From: Lachnospiraceae bacterium UBA6987
GTDB lineage: Bacteria; Bacillota; Clostridia; Lachnospirales; Lachnospiraceae
DNA: 15,480 nt
Assembly (NCBI GenBank): GCA_002449955.1
Contig: DJYD01000043.1
Span: 1-15,480 of the forward strand
Direction: 5' to 3'
Part shown: in pieces, positions 7,522 to 14,286 of the stretch
Numbering within the stretch: position 1 is the stretch's first letter
How the letters are laid out: each line of letters starts with the position of its first letter
Program-made: the position numbers and the translations under genes
The notes under the pieces: model-generated
Told to the model about the DNA's origin: nothing
Database searches by the model: none
Seen by the model: the letters and a program-made list of their open reading frames with translations, nothing else

Positions 7522-7575
7522 TACCCCGAGTACTGCCTGCATCACCAATTGATGACAGTCACGGCACCCGGAGTA
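7522..7575 (-). other. Structured 5' leader of the hydrogenase operon (predicted)
   Basis: Within the approximately 90-base leader, minus-strand RNA can form an outer 9-pair helix between UACUCCGGG (7567-7575) and CUCGGGGUA (7522-7530), with two G-U pairs. Three or four inner pairs (UGCC with GGCA) and an 8-pair apical hairpin with one bulged base (7537-7558) lie inside it. The structure would begin about 2 bases after the predicted start site. There is no U-run after it, so it is not an obvious attenuator. Found by eye; no folding energy was computed. Confidence 0.4.
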
Positions 7576-7583
7576 TCCCGTTA

Positions 7584-7612
7584 ATCATACCGTACCCGCC
7601 TCTTTTTGTACA
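7584..7612 (-). promoter_or_regulatory. Candidate promoter of hydC-hydB-hydA
   Basis: On the minus strand TGTACA (7607-7612, four of six matches to TTGACA) is followed by a 17-base spacer and TATGAT (7584-7589). The predicted start near 7577 gives a leader of about 90 bases. I looked for a Rex-type site (TTGTTAA-like palindrome) and found no convincing match. From here to the end of the ABC exporter gene (7613-7694) I see no gene and no strong terminator. Confidence 0.6.
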
Positions 7613-7694
7613 GTTTTGTGACATGCAAATACAGCGAAAATCACCGGAAAGACTTTCGTTTCTTCTGATTATCCGGGCTCTTACGTTGCCGGCC

Positions 7695-9509
7695 TTATTT
7701 CAGCACATCGGCTGTCGCTTCGTCCTCATATTGTCTTGTATACAGCTCTTTATAATAACCGTTCTGCGCAAGCAGCGCCTCATGCCTGCCTTGCTCCACG
7801 ATCTTTCCGTTTTTCACAACAAGGATGCAGTCTGCATTCCGTACGGTTGACAGGCGGTGTGCCACCATGATGCAGGTACGGCCCTTGATGATACTGTCGA
7901 TGGCGGCCTGGATCTTCTGTTCCGTCATGGTATCAACGGAGGAGGTCGCCTCATCAAGCACCAGGATCTTCGGATCCGCAAGGACTGCCCGGGCAAAGCT
8001 GATCAGCTGTTTTTCTCCTGTCGACAGAAGGGATCCGTCTTCTCCCACGTCTGTATCCAGGCCTTTTTCCAGTTTTGCCACCACATCATCCGCCGACACT
8101 AACTTCAGAGCCTTCTCGATCTCTTCCTCTGAAGCGTTCGGGTTTCCATAAAGAAGGTTTTCCCTCACGGTGCCGGAGAACAGATGTGGGGTCTGCAGTA
8201 CATAGCCAAGCGCGCTGTGAAGCCACAGCTGGCTGCGCTCTCTGGCGTCCTTCCCATCGATCAGGACCTGTCCGCTTGTCGGTTCATAAAAACGGCAGAT
8301 CAGATTCACCAGGGTCGATTTGCCCGCGCCGGTCTCTCCCACGATGGCAACGCTGCTGCCAAACGGAATCTTCAGATTAAAATGCTCAAGCACCGTCTCG
8401 TCCCCGTCCGGGTATTGGAAAGTCACATCTTTAAACTCAATGTCGCCGCGGATCTCCTCCCAGTTTTCCCTGTGCGGATCAAAGACATCACCATAGATCC
8501 GGACAACTTCCTCGCTGTCCGTCACATCCGATTTTGTCTCCAGAAGCTTTGTCAGGCGTTCGATGTTGACCTGCGTCGTAATAAAGTCCGATATGCAGTC
8601 GATGATCCAGCGGACAGGCTCCATCATACCGGTCGCATAGCTCATAAAAAGCGAGAAAGTCCCCACATCCTCGGCAGCTAGCATTCCGCCCTTCCAAAGC
8701 ACGATGGCTAAGGCAAGCGAGGAGGCCAGGCTGATCGTTGAGGCAAAAAGGCCCCGGTATCGGGCCGCTTTCACCGTAGTCCGCAGCATTTTCCCGGTTT
8801 CATCCCGGAAATCCCTGCCGATCCGCTTTTCAACGGCCAGGGTCTTGATGGTTCTTGCCCCCGTGATGCCCTCGTTAAAATTTCCCGTAATGCGGGAATT
8901 GATCTCACGCACCTCCCGGTTTGCCCGGATCAGGCGTGACTGAAACAGGCTGAAGAACAGGGCAATGAGCGGCAGCACGATAAGGATCAGCAGGGCAAGC
9001 CTTGCGTTCACAACAAGCATGACAACGATAGCCCCCACAAGATAAGCCATCTGCCAGCTGCCCTCAACAAGGGACCAGGAAAACAAAATGCCGATGCGGG
9101 AGGTGTCGCTCATCACACGCGAATGAATATAGCCGACGCTGTTCTGGTTATAGTACGAAAAAGAGAGCGTCTGCAGATGCCGGAAGGCTAAGCTCCGCAG
9201 ATCGCGGTTGATGGAGGATTCCAGCTTCTGGGCCAGATAGCCGTTGATGTAATTGCCTACCGCTGTCACAAGAATCGAGAGCACATAGACGAAAATGAAC
9301 AAGGGCAGTGTGCGCAGCGTCCCCTCCCCCACAAAATGATTCAGGGCATAGCGCTGATATAGGGGAATTAAGACGTCTATGATACTGCCAAGCAGTCCTG
9401 TGGCGATCATAATGAAGATCTCCGGCCGGTAGCCTTTGACATAGGGCAGGATTTTCGGAATACCGAAAAACGGCAGGGAAATCTTTTCGTTTTTATCTTT
9501 ATCCGGCAT
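7695..9509 (-). CDS. Heterodimeric ABC exporter subunit with the catalytic glutamate
   Basis: This 604-residue half-transporter has an N-terminal membrane domain (about six segments between 30 and 290) fused to a nucleotide-binding domain. Motifs are Walker A GETGAGKST (391-399), Q-loop Gln439, Walker B ILVLDE (515-520) with catalytic Glu520, and switch His551. The signature is unusual: LSTGEKQ (495-501) instead of LSGGQ. Together with the partner upstream this gives one complete and one degenerate ATP site, as in BmrC/BmrD and TM287/288. I chose the ATG at 9507-9509 because AAGGAGG precedes it; the gene overlaps the partner's end by 11 bases. The cargo is unknown: drugs, lipids or peptides are all possible for this family. 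Confidence 0.94.
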   Translation of the reverse strand: MPDKDKNEKISLPFFGIPKILPYVKGYRPEIFIMIATGLLGSIIDVLIPLYQRYALNHFVGEGTLRTLPLFIFVYVLSILVTAVGNYINGYLAQKLESSINRDLRSLAFRHLQTLSFSYYNQNSVGYIHSRVMSDTSRIGILFSWSLVEGSWQMAYLVGAIVVMLVVNARLALLILIVLPLIALFFSLFQSRLIRANREVREINSRITGNFNEGITGARTIKTLAVEKRIGRDFRDETGKMLRTTVKAARYRGLFASTISLASSLALAIVLWKGGMLAAEDVGTFSLFMSYATGMMEPVRWIIDCISDFITTQVNIERLTKLLETKSDVTDSEEVVRIYGDVFDPHRENWEEIRGDIEFKDVTFQYPDGDETVLEHFNLKIPFGSSVAIVGETGAGKSTLVNLICRFYEPTSGQVLIDGKDARERSQLWLHSALGYVLQTPHLFSGTVRENLLYGNPNASEEEIEKALKLVSADDVVAKLEKGLDTDVGEDGSLLSTGEKQLISFARAVLADPKILVLDEATSSVDTMTEQKIQAAIDSIIKGRTCIMVAHRLSTVRNADCILVVKNGKIVEQGRHEALLAQNGYYKELYTRQYEDEATADVLK

Positions 9510-11334
9510 GGGGACCTCCTTCCTGCGGATCGGCAAGCCCTGTCTGGATTTCGTAGATCTGCTGATAAATACCGCCGGCATGCGCAAGCTCCTCCGGCGT
9601 TCCCATCTCCGCGATTCGCCCCTTATCCAGCACCATCACGGTATCTGCCTGCGCAAGCGTGGTAATGCGGTGCGAAATCAGGATGACAGAGGATCCGGCA
9701 AAGTGGGATTTCAGCGCTGCGCGAATCTTCGCATCCGTTTCCGTATCCACAGCGGACAAAGAATCGTCAAAGACCATAATTGGCGTCCTTTGTGCGAGCG
9801 TCCGCGCAATCGCAGCCCGCTGCTTCTGGCCGCCGGACAGGGTCACGCCGCGCTCGCCCACAAAGGTATCATAGCCTTTGGAAAAATCCATGACCGTATC
9901 ATCAAGACAGGCTGCCTTTGCAACCTCCCGAATCTCCTCAAGGCTCATCTCCGGTCTCGTGATCGCGATATTGTCCCGGAGCGAGCGGGAAAACAGGAAG
10001 GGTTCCTGCAGCACCATGCCGATGTTTTTCCGCAGATAATCCGTGTCGATATCCTGAATATCGACATCGCCGACCGTGATCGTGCCGCCTGCTTCCGGCA
10101 GCGGATACAGCTTGCATAGCAGCGCCATGAGCGTCGATTTGCCGCTTCCCGTACCGCCCAGGATTCCCAGGGTCTTGCCTGCGGGCAGACGGAAGCTTAT
10201 GTCATGCAGCATCTCCGGACTGTCTTCGTAGGCGAAACTGACGTGGTCAAATTCAATTGTCTTGTTGAGCGGAGGCGTAAGCCCTTTTTCCGAAGGCTTT
10301 TCTTCCTCTGCAGACATGATGTAGGCAATGCGGTCAAGCGAGACGCCGGCCTTGCTCATCTCCGCGATCATGCGGCCAAGCATACGGATCGGCCAGATCA
10401 GCATGCTGTTATAGGAAATAAATGCGATATACTCACCGGCTAACAGCTGGCCGTTGATGCAGCGTACGGCCCCGAAAATCACAACCATCATGACCTGCAG
10501 ACTGCCCAGGATATCCGCGCTCGCCCAGTAACGGGCCATCACGCGGGCCAGTCTGATCCACAGGTTTGTATAGGATTCATTCTGCGCGGTAAAACGGTCC
10601 ATCTCGCGCCGCTCTCTCCCGAAGGCACGCACCACCCGGACACCGGTGAGGTTTTCCTGTACCATGGCAGAAAGTACGCCTTCCGCCGCGTCTGCTTCCT
10701 CAAAGCCTTTCTCGATCCGCCGGGAAAACAGGAAGGAATAGATCAGGATGACCGGCATCAGACTTAAGGCGATCAGCGTCAGATGCCAGTCCATCCGCAG
10801 CATAAAAACCAGGGACAGGATCAGCAAAATGACGATACGAAACACCTGCGTCAGCTGCTCAGAAACAAAGTTTTTCAGAGTATCCATGTCGGATGTGCAG
10901 CGCTGAATGATATCGCCGGTGCGGTTTTTGCCGTGCCATGCATACGGCAGCCGTTCAATATGCGTGAAAATAGAGTCCCGCATGGTCTTGACCAGGGTCT
11001 CTGCTGCTTTTGTATTCATGACCCGGAAGAGGTACTGACTGACAGCCTTGATGACGGCCACGATAACGATAGCAAGCGCCATGATCCACAGATGCTTTGC
11101 GAGATATGCAAAACCGCCTGCTTTTTCTACAAGATCCAGGATAAACTGCGGTAGCGCAGGCTCGGCGCCGCCAAGGACATTATCGATCGTCATGCGGATG
11201 ATCTGCGGATTGATCATATCAGCAAGTGCGCTGACCACAGCCGAAAGAATGGCCGCCGCAAAAAGCAGCCGGCTTCCCTTCAGAAAGCGGCCAAGCAATA
11301 GTAGATTCTGTTTTGTATTCTTTTTCTGTTTCAT
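9499..11334 (-). CDS. Heterodimeric ABC exporter subunit with a degenerate catalytic site
   Basis: This 611-residue half-transporter has a membrane domain at about 20-320 and a nucleotide-binding domain after it. Motifs are Walker A GGTGSGKST (393-401), Q-loop Gln443, canonical signature LSGGQ (499-503) and switch His555. Walker B reads IMVFDD (519-524), so the usual catalytic glutamate is Asp524. The canonical signature pairs with the intact Walker B of the partner, and the Asp pairs with the partner's altered signature, which is the known asymmetric exporter arrangement. The start ATG at 11332-11334 is only 10 bases after the deacetylase stop and has no clear ribosome binding site, so translation may be coupled. 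Drug export is often assigned to this family, but nothing here shows the cargo. Confidence 0.94.
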   Translation of the reverse strand: MKQKKNTKQNLLLLGRFLKGSRLLFAAAILSAVVSALADMINPQIIRMTIDNVLGGAEPALPQFILDLVEKAGGFAYLAKHLWIMALAIVIVAVIKAVSQYLFRVMNTKAAETLVKTMRDSIFTHIERLPYAWHGKNRTGDIIQRCTSDMDTLKNFVSEQLTQVFRIVILLILSLVFMLRMDWHLTLIALSLMPVILIYSFLFSRRIEKGFEEADAAEGVLSAMVQENLTGVRVVRAFGRERREMDRFTAQNESYTNLWIRLARVMARYWASADILGSLQVMMVVIFGAVRCINGQLLAGEYIAFISYNSMLIWPIRMLGRMIAEMSKAGVSLDRIAYIMSAEEEKPSEKGLTPPLNKTIEFDHVSFAYEDSPEMLHDISFRLPAGKTLGILGGTGSGKSTLMALLCKLYPLPEAGGTITVGDVDIQDIDTDYLRKNIGMVLQEPFLFSRSLRDNIAITRPEMSLEEIREVAKAACLDDTVMDFSKGYDTFVGERGVTLSGGQKQRAAIARTLAQRTPIMVFDDSLSAVDTETDAKIRAALKSHFAGSSVILISHRITTLAQADTVMVLDKGRIAEMGTPEELAHAGGIYQQIYEIQTGLADPQEGGPHAG

Positions 11335-11344
11335 CAGAATCGCT

Positions 11345-12667
11345 TTAGTTCATCACCTGATGGTGGCAGACAGGGCTGTCATGGGTTAATGGCAGGAAGG
11401 TATAGCCCTTTTCCTTCCCCCACTTGATAATATCCTCCACGGCAGCCATGGAGTTCGGATTAAGATCGTGCATCAGAACGACAGAGGTATCGTGTTTGCT
11501 GACACCGCCTGTCACATAATCATAAATAGCCTGTGTGCTGTTGGCCGGGTTGCCGTCACCGCTGGACACATTCCAGTCAAAGTAGGCAAATCCCTGCTCT
11601 TCAACAAGTGCAGTCAGACGTGTCATGATCCCGGGGTTGAAGCCGGAAGTCTGATTGGAGCTTCCGAAAGGAAAACGCAGGATATTTGTCTTCTTCCCGG
11701 TTTGCTGGACGATGATGTCCTGCATGATCTGCAGATCGCGGAAATATGCCTCCTCGCTGGAGTAGATATCCTTTGAATGCGTGGCACTGTGAATGCCCAC
11801 GCTGTGTCCGGCTGCTGCTTCCCTGGCAATGACATAATGGTAATCCGGATACTGATTCGTGACAAAGAAGGTCGCTTTCACGCCGTATTTGTCAAGCAGT
11901 TCCAGAAGATCCTCCGTGATCGGACCGGGGCCATCGTCGAAGGTCAGATAAATAACCGGTCCGGTGACGACAGGAGCCGGAGGTACAGGATCTACCGGAG
12001 CAGGATCCACAGGCCCCGGGGCAGGATCTACCGGAACAGGATCCACAGGCGCAGCCTTCTCTTTCACCGTGACCTCGCGGGTCTTCGTTGCCGTATTTCC
12101 CGCTCTGTCCTGAACGGTATAGGTAATGGTGTAGATGCCCGGAGTGGTGGTATTCACCTCACCGCTCGCGCTGACCTGACTGCTCAGATCCCCGTCACAG
12201 TCATCCTGGGCCTGAAAGCCTGCCTCCTCATAGAAAGTCCCTTCTTCCAGTTCAAGGCTCCCCTCTCCTTTCAGAACAAGTTCCGGCGGTGTCACATCCC
12301 GTACGGTGACTGTTCTGACAGCTTCTGCCCGGTATCTTCCGTGAAAAGATGCCGAATAAATCACATGATACTCACCGGGCAGCGCACCTGCCTCAGGCTG
12401 CCCCTGTATTTCAACAGGCAGACTGACATGGGAAGAAAAGAGTTTTCCCTGAAAAACGGCTGTTGCACCGGGTTCCGCGTACTGCTCTTTTCCGTAGTCA
12501 AGCACGATATTTTTTTCTCCGTTAAGACGGATCAGCGTATCCCCGCTGCCAAAGCGGCTGACGAGAAACAATGCCGTTCCCGTCACAATCAACAGCAGCA
12601 CGGCCAGGAGCCCGCCAAAAAACAGTCTCCCTCTTCTGTTCAGTCTGCGTCTTGATCGTCTCTGCAT
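11345..12667 (-). CDS. Membrane-anchored polysaccharide deacetylase (CE4) with two Ig-like domains
   Basis: This 440-residue cell-surface enzyme probably removes acetyl groups from peptidoglycan or another N-acetylated glycan. An Arg-rich N-terminus precedes a single membrane helix (about 15-37), which should place the rest outside the cell. Two Ig-like domains follow: one at about 45-123, and one at about 126-203 of the DUF5011 type (DVTPPEL, then TVQDRAGN). A Pro/Val/Asp linker spans about 206-235. The CE4 domain shows motif 1 TFDDGP (242-247), motif 2 HSATH (293-297), motif 3 RFPFG (331-335), motif 4 DWN (364-366) and motif 5 LMHD (398-401). The metal ligands Asp and two His are therefore present. 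The ATG has GGAGG upstream. It leads an operon with the ABC exporter pair. Confidence 0.93.
   Translation of the reverse strand: MQRRSRRRLNRRGRLFFGGLLAVLLLIVTGTALFLVSRFGSGDTLIRLNGEKNIVLDYGKEQYAEPGATAVFQGKLFSSHVSLPVEIQGQPEAGALPGEYHVIYSASFHGRYRAEAVRTVTVRDVTPPELVLKGEGSLELEEGTFYEEAGFQAQDDCDGDLSSQVSASGEVNTTTPGIYTITYTVQDRAGNTATKTREVTVKEKAAPVDPVPVDPAPGPVDPAPVDPVPPAPVVTGPVIYLTFDDGPGPITEDLLELLDKYGVKATFFVTNQYPDYHYVIAREAAAGHSVGIHSATHSKDIYSSEEAYFRDLQIMQDIIVQQTGKKTNILRFPFGSSNQTSGFNPGIMTRLTALVEEQGFAYFDWNVSSGDGNPANSTQAIYDYVTGGVSKHDTSVVLMHDLNPNSMAAVEDIIKWGKEKGYTFLPLTHDSPVCHHQVMN
11988..12049. repeat. Tandem repeat encoding the proline-rich linker of the deacetylase
   Basis: Two 26-base copies (11988-12013 and 12024-12049) differ at one base and are 36 bases apart. 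They encode the VDPxP-type repeats that join the Ig-like domains to the catalytic domain. Because 36 is a multiple of three, gain or loss of a unit would keep the frame and change only linker length. Confidence 0.8.
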
Positions 12668-12707
12668 ATCCGCCTCCGGAAACCTTTTTGTGGATGATAC
12701 TCGCGCG

Positions 12708-12722
12708 GCAGCGTCCCGCTGC
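12708..12722 (-). other. Short hairpin in the deacetylase leader
   Basis: A perfect 6-base inverted repeat, GCAGCG and CGCTGC separated by 3 bases, lies just after the predicted start site of the deacetylase operon. It could be an RNA hairpin or a small operator. No T-run follows, so it is not a terminator. Confidence 0.35.
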
Positions 12723-12732
12723 GGGTACGCCT

Positions 12733-12741
12733 ATCATAGCA
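12733..12741 (-). promoter_or_regulatory. Extended -10 promoter of the deacetylase and ABC exporter operon
   Basis: The minus strand reads TGCTATGAT, an extended -10 element with TATGAT at 12733-12738. No good -35 box lies 16-18 bases upstream, as is usual for extended -10 promoters. The predicted start near 12726 leaves a leader of about 59 bases. Confidence 0.5.
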
Positions 12742-12782
12742 CATATTCCGTCAGGGTGATATGGAAAAGGCGAAAAATGTTC

Positions 12783-12811
12783 AAAAAAACAGGCGGGATT
12801 TCCGCCTGTTT
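12783..12811 (-). terminator. Strong intrinsic terminator of the CoA-transferase gene
   Basis: A perfect 10-base inverted repeat (12787-12796 AAACAGGCGG and 12802-12811) has a 5-base loop. On the minus strand it is followed directly by seven T. It lies 23 bases after the CoA-transferase stop codon. Confidence 0.92.
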
Positions 12812-12834
12812 CAGAAGCAGTGTCAAAGGAGCTC

Positions 12835-14172
12835 TCAGTTAAACTTTTCTGCCGCATAGCGCAGCAGGTCCTCACGGAATGCCGGGTGAGCGATTGCCGC
12901 CATGGCCTCCGCACGTTCACGAACGGACAGGCCCGAGAGCCTTGCGATCCCATATTCCGTCGCGACGTAGCGGATCTGGGTGCGGGGCACCGAAACCGTA
13001 CTTCCCTGCGCGATTGCAGGAACGATGTTCGATTCCAGGGTGCCGTCCTTTTTCGCATGCGTGGAAGCAAGGCAAATGAAGCCCTTGCCGCCCTTCGAGC
13101 GGAAAGCACCTTCCAGAAAATCCATCTGACCGCCGATGCCGGAAAGCTGTCTGGTCCCGGCCGTTTCTCCGTTTTCCTGCCCCATCAGGTCCACCTGGAC
13201 CGCGCCGTTGATGCTGATGTAGTTGTCGTTCGAACCGATATGCGAGGGTTCATGGACATAGTCCAGATCAGAAGGATTAAATAAGTCTGCATGTGCACCG
13301 ACCCAGTCGTACATTTCCTGGGTACCCATGCAGAGATTCCAGGTAAAAAGCCCCTGATCGAGGCCGTTCTTCCGAAGATTTGTCAGCTTTCCGGCTTCAT
13401 ACAGCTTCATGAAGGGATCGCTGATCGTACCGGTCCAGCAGCCGAGATCCTTCAGGTCCGATTCCGCAAGCATATTCGCAACGGCAAACGGGACGCCGCC
13501 CACACCAAGGCCCAGGCAGGCGCCATCCGGGATTTCCTGCATCACCAGACGTGCAATCGCAAGGTCCGTTTCCGAAGGTGCACGGTAGCTGCGTGTCGGC
13601 ACAGGGTCATGCTCCCCTTCCACCACTGCATCCGCCATGGAGAGGGGCAGGCGCGTGGCATTTAAGCCTTCTTTTCCGAACAGGATCGGGTAATGTTCAT
13701 TGATCTCAAAAATCACGGTGCGGGCGTTCTCGGCAATCACGCGCCAGGCAAAGGGCGAAAGCCCCGTACTGCAAACACCGTTTTCATCAGGCTTAGAGAC
13801 AGGAACAAAGGCAACATCCGTGCGCAGGTCGCCGCGTCTGATCATGCCGGGGAATTCCCGCAGCATCAGCGGGATGAAACGAACCAGCCCAAGTTTCTGG
13901 AGCTTTCTTTCCGTCTCGCCGATATGGTCGCTGTAATAGTGAAAGCTTTCCTGCTCCGGATCGCATTCCACTGCTGCAAGGTGCGGCGCCAGCATCAGGC
14001 CGCCTCTGATCTTCACATCCTTCAGCTTCCCTTTCCTTGCTGCGAGAGCTTTGTCCAGCAGCTCCGCATAGCCCGCGCCAAAACCATATTCTATCCAGTC
14101 TCCGTCACGAACAAGCTTTACCGCCTCTTCCGGGGTCATCCTCTTTATCCTGCCAAACGCTGCCGTTTCCAT
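12835..14172 (-). CDS. Acetyl-CoA hydrolase/transferase family CoA-transferase with an altered active site
   Basis: This 445-residue protein matches, along its full length, the family of butyryl-CoA:acetate and 4-hydroxybutyrate CoA-transferases, which move CoA between carboxylic acids through a glutamyl-CoA thioester. CoA-site features are kept: GVGGVP (223-228), GTRQLSGIGGQMDF (339-352), VDLMGQ (327-332) and ATEYG (404-408). The catalytic segment, usually of the form DLGxHTEM with Glu as nucleophile, here reads DLGCWTGT (242-249). The nucleophile position is therefore Gly248, and the neighbouring His and Met are also changed. I rechecked the codons (TGG ACC GGT ACG) on the minus strand, and the frame is open on both sides. 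The start ATG at 14170-14172 has GGGAGGG upstream. The gene has its own promoter and terminator. Family membership is clear; normal transferase activity is doubtful. Confidence 0.9.
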   Translation of the reverse strand: METAAFGRIKRMTPEEAVKLVRDGDWIEYGFGAGYAELLDKALAARKGKLKDVKIRGGLMLAPHLAAVECDPEQESFHYYSDHIGETERKLQKLGLVRFIPLMLREFPGMIRRGDLRTDVAFVPVSKPDENGVCSTGLSPFAWRVIAENARTVIFEINEHYPILFGKEGLNATRLPLSMADAVVEGEHDPVPTRSYRAPSETDLAIARLVMQEIPDGACLGLGVGGVPFAVANMLAESDLKDLGCWTGTISDPFMKLYEAGKLTNLRKNGLDQGLFTWNLCMGTQEMYDWVGAHADLFNPSDLDYVHEPSHIGSNDNYISINGAVQVDLMGQENGETAGTRQLSGIGGQMDFLEGAFRSKGGKGFICLASTHAKKDGTLESNIVPAIAQGSTVSVPRTQIRYVATEYGIARLSGLSVRERAEAMAAIAHPAFREDLLRYAAEKFN

Positions 14173-14196
14173 ATCTTCCCTCCCGTGTTTAATACG

Positions 14197-14214
14197 CCAT
14201 ATTATACCATATGG
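14197..14214. repeat. Inverted repeat over the -10 region of the CoA-transferase promoter
   Basis: CCATAT (14197-14202) and ATATGG (14209-14214) form a perfect 6-base inverted repeat around a 6-base centre that holds much of the -10 box. The position suits a repressor site, but the AT-rich core could partly be chance. Confidence 0.5.
14201..14209 (-). promoter_or_regulatory. Extended -10 promoter of the CoA-transferase gene
   Basis: The minus strand reads TGGTATAAT: a perfect -10 TATAAT (14201-14206) with the extended TGn element. The -35 region at proper spacing matches TTGACA poorly. The predicted start near 14194 gives a leader of about 22 bases. The weak -35 box together with the upstream dyad at 14227-14251 hints at activation by a DNA-binding protein. 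Confidence 0.7.
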
Positions 14215-14226
14215 CAACCGCAAACG

Positions 14227-14251
14227 ATAACAGTCGCTTTGCGATTGTTAT
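14227..14251. promoter_or_regulatory. 25-base dyad upstream of the CoA-transferase promoter
   Basis: Two 11-base arms, ATAACAGTCGC (14227-14237) and GCGATTGTTAT (14241-14251), are inverted copies with one mismatch and a TTT centre. The centre lies about 45 bases upstream of the predicted start, overlapping or abutting the -35 region. No T-run follows on either strand, so an operator fits better than a terminator. I cannot name the binding protein. Confidence 0.65.
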
Positions 14252-14286
14252 ACCATAGAATGATGCGCCATGCGAGTGCAAACTGC

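Noticed and set aside
7584..7640. Possible Rex repressor site at the hyd promoter
   Set aside because: Rex control would be plausible for this operon, but only isolated half-site-like pieces (TTGTGA, TTTG and CAAA) were seen and no proper palindrome.
7590..7694. Possible terminator after the ABC exporter operon
   Set aside because: Only short repeats (for example GAAAG and CTTTC with almost no loop) were seen, without a T-run in the right place. Readthrough into the hyd operon cannot be excluded.
14252..14286. Terminator between the TauE-family gene and the CoA-transferase promoter
   Set aside because: No stable stem with a T-run was found in these bases; the nearby dyads fit operators better.
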